From contig JAUUSJ010000071.1 of NCBI GenBank assembly GCA_030841965.1, forward strand, positions 1 to 20,714: a stretch of DNA of 20,714 bases, given 5' to 3'. The DNA is from Blautia sp. (GTDB lineage Bacteria > Bacillota > Clostridia > Lachnospirales > Lachnospiraceae). The notes under the pieces are model-generated. The model was given only the letters and a program-made list of their open reading frames with translations, was not told the DNA's origin and did no database searches. The first letter of the stretch is position 1. The number at the start of each line of letters is the position of its first letter. Of the stretch, positions 1 through 7,368 are shown in pieces. The position numbers and the translations under genes are program-made.

Positions 1-53
1 AAATAAGAGTCTGAAAGCCTTATAAAATCAGGGCTGAAGATTCCGAGAAGTTA

Positions 54-1136
54 TTGATGAATAAAGGAGGAATTGCAGTAAGACTAATTAACTTGGCAAA
101 ACTTTTGACCGGAGGAATTCTTGGCTCTTTGGCACATTGTAATATAGTATCGAATATGCTGTTTGGTGCGGTCTCTGGATCGGGGGCTGCCGCAGCTTCT
201 GCGATGGGATCTATTATTGGACCGGTGGAAAAGGAAGAAGGATATGAATCAAGCTTTGCAGCTGCTGTAAATGTGGCGACCGCTCCCACAGGTCTGCTTA
301 TTCCTCCAAGTAGTGCATTGATTACATATTCTTTAGTTAGTGGAGGAACTTCAGTTGCCGCTTTGTTTATGGGCGGATATATTCCAGGAATTTTGTGGGG
401 AGTAGGATGTATGGGTGTTGCATTTTTTTATGCAAAAAGTCATGGATACAAGACACGAAAAGAAAAATTGTCTGGAAAAGAAGTGATGACTGTACTTTGG
501 CAGGCATTTCCAAGTATTTTAATGATTATAATTGTAATTGGAGGTATTATAGGAGGTATATTTACTGCCACAGAAGGTTCGGCAATTGCGGTTGTCTATT
601 GCTTAATTCTGTCTGTTATTTATAAAACAATTGATTGGAAAAGTTTTAGAGCAATTTTATTAGATAGTGCAAAGATGACAGGAATTATTGTTTTTCTTAT
701 AGGAGCGTCCAATATTATGGCATTTGTTATGAGTTTTACTGGAATACCAGATGCGATTTCTTCGGCGATTCTTGGAATTGCAGGAGGAAAGATTATTATT
801 TTTCTAGTAATTAATATGTTTCTTCTTTTTGCTGGCACTTTTATGGATATTACACCAGCCATATTAATTTTTACGCCGATTTTCCTGCCAATTTGTGAGT
901 CTTTTGGAATGAGTCCCTTACAGTTTGGTATTATGATTACCTATAATTTGTGTATAGGAACTATTACTCCACCAGTAGGAAATATTTTGTTTGTTGGAAT
1001 TCGTGTGGCAAAAGTGAGGCTAGAAGAAGTAATAAAGCCTTTACTTCCATATTATGCTGTGATTTTTATGATTTTGATGGGGGTAACATTTATTCCTGCA
1101 CTTAGCACATGGCTTCCACAGGCTGTCGGTTATTGA
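54..1136 (+). CDS. TRAP transporter large permease (DctM-like), N-terminally truncated
   Basis: This is the large membrane subunit of a tripartite ATP-independent periplasmic (TRAP) transporter, which moves organic acids or sugar acids with Na+/H+. The family signature MNKGGIA followed by a long run of hydrophobic segments and a GTITPPVGN motif near the C-terminus is clear, and the C-terminus is complete. In full-length DctM proteins (about 425 residues) the MNxGGIA motif lies about 60 residues in, whereas here it is at residue 2. The same frame is closed by TGA at 12-14 and both other plus frames also have stops before base 26, so the first membrane segments are absent. The possible starts (TTG 54, ATG 57) have no convincing Shine-Dalgarno sequence. 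The small permease and binding-protein genes, if any, lie outside the window. It is probably a non-functional remnant; family assignment is secure, function is not. Confidence 0.85.
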   Translation: MMNKGGIAVRLINLAKLLTGGILGSLAHCNIVSNMLFGAVSGSGAAAASAMGSIIGPVEKEEGYESSFAAAVNVATAPTGLLIPPSSALITYSLVSGGTSVAALFMGGYIPGILWGVGCMGVAFFYAKSHGYKTRKEKLSGKEVMTVLWQAFPSILMIIIVIGGIIGGIFTATEGSAIAVVYCLILSVIYKTIDWKSFRAILLDSAKMTGIIVFLIGASNIMAFVMSFTGIPDAISSAILGIAGGKIIIFLVINMFLLFAGTFMDITPAILIFTPIFLPICESFGMSPLQFGIMITYNLCIGTITPPVGNILFVGIRVAKVRLEEVIKPLLPYYAVIFMILMGVTFIPALSTWLPQAVGY

Positions 1137-1177
1137 GCAGAGTGCTATAAATTCAATTGTTAAACTTCCGACTGCAC

Positions 1178-1206
1178 TTGACTTTAAAACGCAACAAAGG
1201 TACTAT
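1178..1206 (+). promoter_or_regulatory. Promoter of the broken LacI gene
   Basis: TTGACT (1178-1183), a 17-bp spacer and TACTAT (1201-1206) make a good sigma-A promoter 66 bases ahead of the broken LacI-family gene. Just downstream, AACGCTT (1216-1222) and AAGCGTT (1245-1251) form an inverted repeat followed by a T run, which may be an attenuator or an operator remnant. Confidence 0.5.
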
Positions 1207-1271
1207 GATTAAAGAAACGCTTTGTGAAAAAAATAAAAACGAGGAAGCGTTATTTTTCATAAGGAGGATGT

Positions 1272-1797
1272 ATGAGTACCATAAAAGATGTTGCTAAACT
1301 GGCAGGGGTATCTGTCAGTACAGTTTCCAGAGCCTTATCTGGAAGGACATTTGTTGAGGAAGAGACAAAGAAAAAGGTATTGGAAGCTGTGAAAGAATTA
1401 AATTATAAGCCAAATGTAATCGCAAAGGGACTGAGGGAGGGACGCTTTTGTATTATTGCGTTGCTTGTTCCAGATATTAATAGTTTATTTTATCCTGCAT
1501 TGATGAAAAGTGTGGAAAAATCTGTATATCAAAAAGGATATTCTTTAATCTTATGCAATACAAATAATAATGCAGAAATGGAGAAGCAGGCTATTGAAAT
1601 GTTAGGAAGCCGTGGGGTTGCGGGAATTATTTGTATGAGTGTCGATGATGACATATCATGCTCCGATTGAAGAACTTTCTCAAAAAGCGGTGGATATGTT
1701 GATAAATTTGATGGAAGACAAAGAGTGTGCCACGGAAATTGTAATAAAGGGAAATGTAAAGGAAAGAGAATCCGTAATAAAATTAAGTTCTGATTAG
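1272..1797 (+). pseudogene. LacI-family transcriptional regulator, internal deletion and frameshift
   Basis: The N-terminal part is a normal LacI-family regulator. It has the helix-turn-helix (TIKDVAKLAGVSVSTVSRAL), the hinge region (NYKPNVIAKGLR), and the start of the periplasmic-binding-like domain up to about residue 126 (ICMSVDDD). At about base 1650 the sequence jumps into a different frame that encodes a typical LacI C-terminus (YHAPIEELSQKAVDMLINLM, then VIKGNVKERESVIKL), ending in TAG at 1795-1797. The first frame ends in TGA at 1668-1670. Together the two pieces encode about 174 residues against a usual 330-340, so roughly 160 central residues of the effector-binding domain are missing. 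The ribosome binding site (AAGGAGG, 1261-1267) and a promoter are intact, so a DNA-binding fragment of 132 residues could still be made. The gene probably controlled the TRAP transporter locus upstream. Confidence 0.9.
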
Positions 1798-1829
1798 AGT
1801 TTCGTTTTATATAGTGTGTTTAGATTGGT

Positions 1830-1879
1830 AAAAAGGATGGAATGAATAGAAATAGCTCTGTTCATTCCGTCCTTTTTTT
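1830..1879. terminator. Bidirectional intrinsic terminator
   Basis: AAAAAGGATGGAATGAA (1830-1846) pairs with 1861-1877 as a 17-bp stem with one T-G wobble and a 14-base loop. It is flanked by an A run on the left and a T run on the right, so it can stop transcription from both sides. It separates the broken LacI gene from the convergent intact one. Confidence 0.9.
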
Positions 1880-1894
1880 AAGAAAAGTTAACCA

Positions 1895-2932
1895 TTATTT
1901 AATATATATTCCTGTGGAACTTCGCACGATTAATTTGGTTCCAATACGTATCTTCCTAGACCGGGTTTCTGGTGTTGTATCTTTGAAATTTTGTATCAGG
2001 CGCATAAGTTCGTCTACTGCCTCTATGGCAAAACTATATTTAGAAACATTGATAGAGGTCAGCGGAGGAAGAGTAAGCTCACAGGAAGGGCGGTCGTTAA
2101 ATCCAATCAGAGAGATATCTTCTGGTATCTTGTAACCGAAATCCTTGAATGCTCTCAAAGCTCTCACGGAGATTGTGTCATCATCACTGACAAATGCGCT
2201 TGGTAAGTTTGCCTTGGAACTTGATTTAAGGTACTCACAAATATCACGGTAACTATACTCTTCGGTATAGTGGATATTCCATATATCTTCTGGACGAAAT
2301 TCCAGCCCAAAATGTGCAAGTGCTTTTTTATATCCCTGATGACGCTCCTTAAAACTGCTAATACGGTTAAAGCTTTTGAGATATCCGATACGTTTATGTC
2401 CCAGATTTACTAAATGTTCTATGGCCTGATAAGTGCCCATCTCATTGTTAATGGAGACAGTATTGCAGGTTAGACGAGAAAAATCGTTGTCTAACGCTAC
2501 GTATGGAATGGATAGAGTTTCAAATGCTTTCATGTCTTCATCTTGCATTTCTGTGGCAAAGATAATCGCTCCTTGAGAGTCTAGTTCGTTTAAACGTAAA
2601 ATCTGCGGCTCCAGTGGATGACGTCTGTCAATTGTAGATAGCAATAGATTGTATCCATATTTGTGGGCATGATTTTCTATATATTCCATAAGCAAAAGAA
2701 AAAAAGGATGCAAGTCTAAAATAGCACCGTCTCTCTTGTAAATAATAAAACTGAGATTATTACTTGGAGCTATAGTAGTAGGTTTTTTTATTAAATGTTC
2801 TAATCCCATTTCTTTTAGTTCAGATAAAACTTTCGTTCGCGTATTATCGGAAACACCAGGTTTATTATTGATAATAATAGATAATGCAGCAGGAGAAATA
2901 CCTAGTTTTTTTGCGATTTCTTTATTTGTCAT
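1895..2932 (-). CDS. LacI-family transcriptional repressor of the adjacent sugar operon
   Basis: This is a full-length LacI/GalR-family regulator of 345 residues. It has an N-terminal helix-turn-helix (TNKEIAKKLGISPAALSIII, residues 2-21), a hinge to about residue 60, and a sugar-binding domain with the family motifs HLVNLGHKRIGYL and PEDISLIGFND. The start is set by the ribosome binding site AAAGGACGG (8 bases upstream of ATG 2932). It is divergent from the SDR-transketolase-kinase-symporter operon, whose promoter carries perfect palindromes of the type bound by this family. That makes it the likely local repressor, released by the transported sugar or a derivative. An operator-like site next to its own -35 suggests autoregulation. 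The inducer cannot be read from sequence. This gene is unrelated in frame and strand to the broken LacI gene upstream. Confidence 0.93.
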   Translation of the reverse strand: MTNKEIAKKLGISPAALSIIINNKPGVSDNTRTKVLSELKEMGLEHLIKKPTTIAPSNNLSFIIYKRDGAILDLHPFFLLLMEYIENHAHKYGYNLLLSTIDRRHPLEPQILRLNELDSQGAIIFATEMQDEDMKAFETLSIPYVALDNDFSRLTCNTVSINNEMGTYQAIEHLVNLGHKRIGYLKSFNRISSFKERHQGYKKALAHFGLEFRPEDIWNIHYTEEYSYRDICEYLKSSSKANLPSAFVSDDDTISVRALRAFKDFGYKIPEDISLIGFNDRPSCELTLPPLTSINVSKYSFAIEAVDELMRLIQNFKDTTPETRSRKIRIGTKLIVRSSTGIYIK

Positions 2933-2968
2933 AGTATAATCCGTCCTTTTATTTTTATTTCATATTAT

Positions 2969-2997
2969 ATCATAAATCATTCTCTATAAAAAGTCAA
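2969..2997 (-). promoter_or_regulatory. Promoter of the LacI-family repressor gene
   Basis: Read on the minus strand: TTGACT (2997-2992), 17-bp spacer, TATGAT (2974-2969). A TATAAT also overlaps at 2969-2964. It points into the repressor gene starting at 2932. Confidence 0.6.
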
Positions 2998-3004
2998 TTA
3001 TTCA

Positions 3005-3016
3005 GAAAATATTTAG
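3005..3016. promoter_or_regulatory. Operator-like site upstream of the repressor promoter
   Basis: GAAAATATTTAG matches the perfect operator at 3308-3319 in 10 of 12 positions and lies 8 bases upstream of the repressor -35. A weaker match, CTAAATGTATAT (9 of 12), lies 45 bp further on at 3050-3061. AT-rich sequence makes chance matches possible, so this is tentative. Confidence 0.35.
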
Positions 3017-3256
3017 CTAATTACAAGAAAACATTCAAGAAACATTCAACTAAATGTATATAAATATTTATAAAAATAAGAGAATTTGTTTAGTGGACAA
3101 AAGCGGGAATAATAAGATGAAAATAGAAGGGAAAAACGTTAAAATAATAATTTATGGACGGTTTATGAATAAAAAAGAGGGAAATTATGTGGGTTGAACG
3201 AAAGAATTAGAACTATTTCACAAAAAAACAGAAGAAAAATTAGTGAATATTCAGTA

Positions 3257-3285
3257 TTTACAAACTAAACGTTTAGTGATAAGAT
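3257..3285 (+). promoter_or_regulatory. Promoter of the SDR-transketolase-kinase-symporter operon
   Basis: TTTACA (3257-3262), a 17-bp spacer and TAAGAT (3280-3285) lie 47 bases before the first gene. The spacer is filled by a perfect palindromic operator, so repressor binding would directly occlude RNA polymerase. Confidence 0.75.
3264..3277. promoter_or_regulatory. LacI-type operator O1 (perfect 14-bp palindrome)
   Basis: ACTAAACGTTTAGT is a perfect palindrome with the central CG typical of LacI/GalR-family operators. It sits between the -35 and -10 of the operon promoter. Confidence 0.8.
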
Positions 3286-3307
3286 ATAAACATAAACAAA
3301 CAACAAA

Positions 3308-3319
3308 CTAAATATTTAG
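3308..3319. promoter_or_regulatory. LacI-type operator O2 (perfect 12-bp palindrome)
   Basis: CTAAATATTTAG is a perfect palindrome in the leader, overlapping the first bases of the AGGAGG ribosome binding site. Its centre is 43 bp (about four helical turns) from that of the promoter operator, which allows same-face cooperative binding. Confidence 0.65.
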
Positions 3320-3331
3320 GAGGAAAGAAAA

Positions 3332-4111
3332 ATGATTCAGTACGAAAAAGTAACAGGAGATTTTAGATTGGATGGAAAGGCAGCAATTGTAGTTGGAGGA
3401 GCAGGCGGTATCGGAGAGGCAACAGCTAAGATGTATGCAAAAAAAGGAGCTAAAGTAGCAATTGTAGATTGCAAGGATAATTGCGAAGAAGTTGCAGATA
3501 ATCTCGCCAAAGAATTTCATGTTCAGACAGTCGGTGTAAAATGTGATGTAACTAGTCAAGAAAGCGTGGACGAGATGATGAGAGCAGTTGTGGAGGCTTT
3601 TGGTGAGGTAAATGTATTAGCTTGTATGCCAGGATTTGTAGACCTTTACAGAGCGACAGATATTGAGATTAGCAGTATAGAAAAGCATATCGCTATTAAT
3701 GCAGTCGGTGTATTTCGCGTATGTCAGGCAGTTGCCAATCAGATGATTCAGCAAGGAAAAGGCGGAAAAATAGTCTGCGTTACTTCTCAGGCAGATTTCA
3801 TCGCCATTAATAAACATGTGGGATACACAATGAGTAAAGCAGCAGTTGTCGGAATGATTAAAGTATGTGCTTTGGAATGGGCAGAGTACGGAATTAATGT
3901 AAATGGCGTTGCTCCTACAGTAGTAAATACTTATATGGGCGAGAGAGCATGGCAGGGCAAGGTTAAGACAGATATGATTGAAAAGATTCCAGCACATAGA
4001 TTTGCAGAGACAGATGAGATTGCAGCAGCCATTTTATTCCTCTCTTGCAATGAATCGAATATGATTACAGGTGAGGATTTAGTCGTAGACGGAGGATTTA
4101 CTATTTACTAA
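3332..4111 (+). CDS. Short-chain dehydrogenase/reductase (SDR), probable polyol or sugar dehydrogenase
   Basis: This is a classical SDR oxidoreductase of 259 residues, the normal family length. It has the nucleotide-binding motif GGAGGIG (22-28), an Asp at the end of strand 2 (VAIVDCK, 42-48) that favours NAD(H), Asn123, and a catalytic set of Ser152, Tyr165 and Lys169 (YTMSK). The C-terminal ITGEDLVVDGGF is typical of polyol and sugar dehydrogenases. It is the first gene of the operon, with an AGGAGG ribosome binding site 8 bases before ATG. Since kinase and transketolase genes follow, the likely job is interconversion of a polyol or sugar with a ketose that the kinase then phosphorylates. 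The exact substrate cannot be told; related SDRs act on many different polyols and keto acids. Confidence 0.9.
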   Translation: MIQYEKVTGDFRLDGKAAIVVGGAGGIGEATAKMYAKKGAKVAIVDCKDNCEEVADNLAKEFHVQTVGVKCDVTSQESVDEMMRAVVEAFGEVNVLACMPGFVDLYRATDIEISSIEKHIAINAVGVFRVCQAVANQMIQQGKGGKIVCVTSQADFIAINKHVGYTMSKAAVVGMIKVCALEWAEYGINVNGVAPTVVNTYMGERAWQGKVKTDMIEKIPAHRFAETDEIAAAILFLSCNESNMITGEDLVVDGGFTIY

Positions 4112-4136
4112 AAATAGTATGGAAGGAGAAGGTAAT

Positions 4137-4955
4137 ATGGAAGGATTGACAAGAAAATCTTATGAATTGCGAAGAGATATTATTGAGATGATGCATAATT
4201 CAAAAGCGGGTCATGTAGGTGGAGATTTAAGTGTGATTGATATTTTGACGGTATTATATTTTAAAGTGATGAATACTTCACCAGAGAATCAAAAAGATGA
4301 AAATCGTGACCGATTTCTTCTTAGCAAGGGACATTGTGCGGATGCACTGTACTGTGTTCTCGGAGAAAAGGGATATTTTGATAAGAAAGAAGCAATCGAG
4401 ACATTTAGTAAGTATGGAAGCCGCTATATCGGACATCCCAATACCGAAGTCCCAGGAGTGGAGATAAATTCAGGTTCCCTGGGACATGGACTTTCTATCG
4501 CATTTGGAATGGCATTGGCAGGGAAAATGAACCATCAAGATTATAGAACTTACGTAGTACTTGGTGACGGTGAGATGGCAGAGGGCTCTAATTACGAGGG
4601 AATGATGGCAGCAGCTCATTATAAGTTGGATAATTTATGTGCTACGGTCGATTTGAATCGGTTGCAGATTAGTGGTACTACGAAGGAAGTTATGGATACG
4701 GATAGTTTGGCGGATAAGTTTCAAAGTTTTGGATGGAATGTCATTGAAGTGGCAGACGGAAATAACTGTGACCAGCTGATAAAAGCATATGAAGAGGCAG
4801 CGGCATATAAGGGAAAGCCAACGGTAGTCATTGCGTATACGGTAAAGGGAAAAGGAGTATCCTTTATGGAAAATAAGGCTTCTTGGCATCACGGTGTTAT
4901 GACAGAAGAGCAGTATGAACAGGCAGTAAAAGAATTAGAGGAGGTATTGGCATGA
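4137..4955 (+). CDS. Transketolase, N-terminal (thiamin diphosphate-binding) subunit
   Basis: This is the N-terminal half of a split transketolase (272 residues). It binds the diphosphate and Mg2+ end of thiamin diphosphate: GDGE (143-146) with VDLNRLQ (171-177), plus the conserved His26 (AGHVGG), His66 (SKGH) and His100 (GHPN). ATG 4137 is chosen because AAGGAGA lies 7 bases upstream. An in-frame ATG at 4119 is possible but has its own start overlapping that site and would add six residues. It overlaps the C-half gene by ATGA at 4952-4955, implying coupled, equimolar synthesis of the two subunits. The heteromeric enzyme moves a two-carbon ketol unit from a ketose phosphate to an aldose. Placement in a kinase/symporter operon suggests a dedicated substrate, as in the split transketolase of apulose-4-phosphate degradation, rather than housekeeping pentose metabolism. 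Confidence 0.93.
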   Translation: MEGLTRKSYELRRDIIEMMHNSKAGHVGGDLSVIDILTVLYFKVMNTSPENQKDENRDRFLLSKGHCADALYCVLGEKGYFDKKEAIETFSKYGSRYIGHPNTEVPGVEINSGSLGHGLSIAFGMALAGKMNHQDYRTYVVLGDGEMAEGSNYEGMMAAAHYKLDNLCATVDLNRLQISGTTKEVMDTDSLADKFQSFGWNVIEVADGNNCDQLIKAYEEAAAYKGKPTVVIAYTVKGKGVSFMENKASWHHGVMTEEQYEQAVKELEEVLA

Positions 4956-5893
4956 ATACAATTACGAATAGACAAGCCATTTGTGAAACTTTATTAAAAG
5001 CAGCGAAACAAGATGGAGAAATTGTAGTTCTTTGTTCTGATTCCAGAGGGTCGGCATCGATGACTCCTTTTGCAAAACAGTATCCAGAACAGTTCGTGGA
5101 GGTTGGCATTGCAGAGCAAAACTTAGTATCTGCCTCAGCAGGATTAGCTGCCTGTGGAAAAAAGGCGTTTGCAGTATCTCCAGCGAGTTTTCTCTCTACT
5201 AGAAGCTATGAGCAGGCAAAAGTAGATGTAGCTTACGCAAAAACAAATGTTACATTGGTAGGTATCAGTGGCGGTATTAGTTACGGCGCCCTCGGTATGA
5301 CACATCATTCCTGCCAAGATATAGCGGCATTTTGTGCATTGCCAGATATGAGAGTTTATATTCCAAGTGATAGATTTCAAACTACAAAATTGATAGAAGC
5401 ACTTTTAAAGGATGAAGAGCCGGCTTATGTCAGAGTGAGTCGTTCGGCTACAGAAGATATTTATGATGAACATATGGAGTTTGAATTAAACAAGGCTAAT
5501 AGAATAAAAAAAGGAAAGGATATATGTCTGATTGCCTGCGGTGAGATGGTTCCATATGCAGTGGAGGCGGCAAAAATCTTAAAATTGGACGGCATTGATG
5601 TCGGAATTATGGATATGTACTGTTTAAAGCCGATAGACGAAGAGGCAATTATGGAAGCTGCGAAGAAGTATCAATATTTGGTGACAATTGAGGAACATTC
5701 TGAATTTGGCGGATTGGGAAGTTTGGTATCTCAGATAACGGCCAAAAATCATCCTACAAAGGTATACCAGATTGCACTTCCAGATACTCATCTGATTCCA
5801 GGAACGAATAAAGAAGTGTTTACATATTATAGGATGGATTCTAAGGGGATTGCAGAGAGAGTGAAAGAGATGTTAAATGAGGTAAAAGAATGA
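4952..5893 (+). CDS. Transketolase, C-terminal (pyrimidine-binding) subunit
   Basis: This is the C-terminal half of the split transketolase (313 residues), carrying the pyrimidine-binding and C-terminal domains. The catalytic Glu that activates the cofactor aminopyrimidine is Glu55 in GIAEQN (52-57). It is followed by SASAGLAACGKKAF and, near the C-terminus, the EEHSEFGGLGS segment of the transketolase C-terminal domain. Its start overlaps the stop of the N-half (ATGA) and its own stop overlaps the kinase start (ATGA). Length and motifs agree with split transketolases and rule out pyruvate dehydrogenase beta. 1-Deoxyxylulose-5-phosphate synthase is fused in one chain and therefore unlikely. 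It works only as a complex with the upstream subunit. Confidence 0.93.
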   Translation: MNTITNRQAICETLLKAAKQDGEIVVLCSDSRGSASMTPFAKQYPEQFVEVGIAEQNLVSASAGLAACGKKAFAVSPASFLSTRSYEQAKVDVAYAKTNVTLVGISGGISYGALGMTHHSCQDIAAFCALPDMRVYIPSDRFQTTKLIEALLKDEEPAYVRVSRSATEDIYDEHMEFELNKANRIKKGKDICLIACGEMVPYAVEAAKILKLDGIDVGIMDMYCLKPIDEEAIMEAAKKYQYLVTIEEHSEFGGLGSLVSQITAKNHPTKVYQIALPDTHLIPGTNKEVFTYYRMDSKGIAERVKEMLNEVKE

Positions 5894-7347
5894 GGTATAT
5901 ATTAGGAATTGACCAGAGTACACAGGGAACAAAAGCGATTCTGGTTGATGAAAGAGGAGATATAGTTGGACGCTCAGACTGCAGTCACCGCCAGATTGTC
6001 GATAAAAATGGATGGGTTTCACACGATTTAGAAGAGATTTATGAAAATGTGATATTATCTATAAAAGATGTGGTCGAAAAAACGGGCATTGATAAGAAAA
6101 ATATTGTGGCCATGGGAATCAGCAACCAGAGGGAGACAACAGCCCTCTGGGATAGAGAGGGAAATGCTCTCAATTATGCGATTGTATGGCAGTGTTCCAG
6201 AGCAAAAAATATCACAGAGCAGTTAAAAGAGCATGAAAATATGATAACAAAAAATACAGGTCTTCCACTTTCCCCTTATTTCTCAGCGGCAAAGATGGCG
6301 TGGTTACTTCAAAATACAGATTTATCAAAAGGAAAAACAGCTCTTTGTCTCGGAACGATAGATAGTTGGCTTATATATAAGTTGACAAGAGGCAAATCGT
6401 TTAAAACGGATTATTCTAATGCCTCGAGAACGCAGTTATTTCATATTCATAAGTTGAAATGGGACGAAAAAATTTGCGAATTATTTGGAATTCCAGTGGA
6501 ATATCTTCCAGAAGTTTGTGATAGCAATAGCAATTTTGGAAATACAGACTTGGAGGGATTTTTGGAAGATGAAATTCCGATTTACAGTGTGATGGGAGAT
6601 TCTCATGCGGCTTTGTTTGGACAAGGATGTCATAAAGTTGGCATGATAAAGACAACCTACGGAACAGGCTCATCTATTATGATGAATACAGGAAAGGACT
6701 GTGTTTTAAGTAAGCATGGATTGGTCACTTCATTGGCGTGGGGGATGAATGGAAAAGTAGATTATGTATTAGAAGGAAATATCAATTATACTGGAGCAGT
6801 TATTTCTTGGCTACAAAATGATGTGAGATTAATTCAACATCCAAATGAGACAGAAGAGGCGGCGTTAGCAGCAAATCCAGACGATAAAACGATTTTAGTT
6901 CCCGCTTTTTCTGGATTGGGAGCACCATATTGGAATGATAAGGCGAGAGCTATGCTTTTTGGTATGAGTCGAACAACAGGAAGAAATGAAATAATCAAAG
7001 CTGCATTAAATAGTATTGTATTTCAGATTGACGCTATTTTAGATGCCATGTCAAAAGACAGTGAAATAAAGATTGAGGAGCTTCGGGTGGACGGAGGTCC
7101 GACAAAAAATAAATATTTAATGCAGTTTCAAAGTGATTTATCAGATACTATAGTCTCTATCTCTGAGGTAGAGGAATTATCTGCCCTTGGAGTGGTATAT
7201 ATGGCTGGTTTGGCGATGGGAATCTATGAGGATGAGAAACTATTTTCAAAGAAAAAACGCCGATATTATTATCCTCGTATGTCGGGTGAACTTCGGGGAG
7301 AAGAAAAGAACAGATGGAATGAAGCAGTAAAGCTTATCGTAGGATAA
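5890..7347 (+). CDS. FGGY-family carbohydrate kinase, glycerol-kinase-like with altered substrate pocket
   Basis: This FGGY kinase of 485 residues has the phosphate-binding start GIDQSTQGTKA (6-16), NQRET (79-83), VMGDSHAALFGQ (234-245), the phosphate motif YGTGSS, and a C-terminal RVDGGPTKN. It aligns best with glycerol kinases. Compared with the E. coli GlpK pocket, Arg83/Glu84, Trp103, Tyr135 and Asp245 correspond to Arg81/Glu82, Trp100, Tyr130 and Asp237. However, Gln246 is Ser238, and Phe270 is Asn299 (LEGNIN in place of the usual LEGAVF-type motif). This makes the pocket more polar and argues against plain glycerol. The start overlaps the transketolase stop (ATGA). In context it probably phosphorylates the ketose that the transketolase then cleaves; apulose or a four- or five-carbon ketose are candidates. 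Generic glycerol kinase annotation is likely to be wrong. Confidence 0.9.
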   Translation: MRYILGIDQSTQGTKAILVDERGDIVGRSDCSHRQIVDKNGWVSHDLEEIYENVILSIKDVVEKTGIDKKNIVAMGISNQRETTALWDREGNALNYAIVWQCSRAKNITEQLKEHENMITKNTGLPLSPYFSAAKMAWLLQNTDLSKGKTALCLGTIDSWLIYKLTRGKSFKTDYSNASRTQLFHIHKLKWDEKICELFGIPVEYLPEVCDSNSNFGNTDLEGFLEDEIPIYSVMGDSHAALFGQGCHKVGMIKTTYGTGSSIMMNTGKDCVLSKHGLVTSLAWGMNGKVDYVLEGNINYTGAVISWLQNDVRLIQHPNETEEAALAANPDDKTILVPAFSGLGAPYWNDKARAMLFGMSRTTGRNEIIKAALNSIVFQIDAILDAMSKDSEIKIEELRVDGGPTKNKYLMQFQSDLSDTIVSISEVEELSALGVVYMAGLAMGIYEDEKLFSKKKRRYYYPRMSGELRGEEKNRWNEAVKLIVG

Positions 7348-7368
7348 GTAGTGAAGGGATGGTGGATT

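Noticed and set aside
1842..2206. Plus-strand open frames antisense to the intact LacI gene
   Set aside because: They mirror a clearly conserved protein on the other strand and have no start signals or recognisable domains.
3060..3071. ATAAATATTTAT palindrome as a further operator
   Set aside because: It is pure A/T in a very AT-rich region, lacks the C...G ends of the other sites, and is likely chance.
4137..5893. Two-subunit 1-deoxyxylulose-5-phosphate synthase or pyruvate dehydrogenase E1
   Set aside because: The motifs and the split point match transketolase halves; the synthase is a single chain, and no E2/E3 genes follow.
4137..5893. Sulfoquinovose sulfo-transketolase pathway
   Set aside because: That pathway also has split transketolase genes, but no sulfoquinovosidase, sulfo-sugar isomerase or sulfolactaldehyde reductase is seen, and it needs no FGGY kinase.
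5890..7347. Simple glycerol kinase (glpK)
   Set aside because: Pocket residues Gln246 and Phe270 are replaced and the gene lies in a transketolase operon without a glycerol facilitator or glycerol-3-phosphate dehydrogenase.
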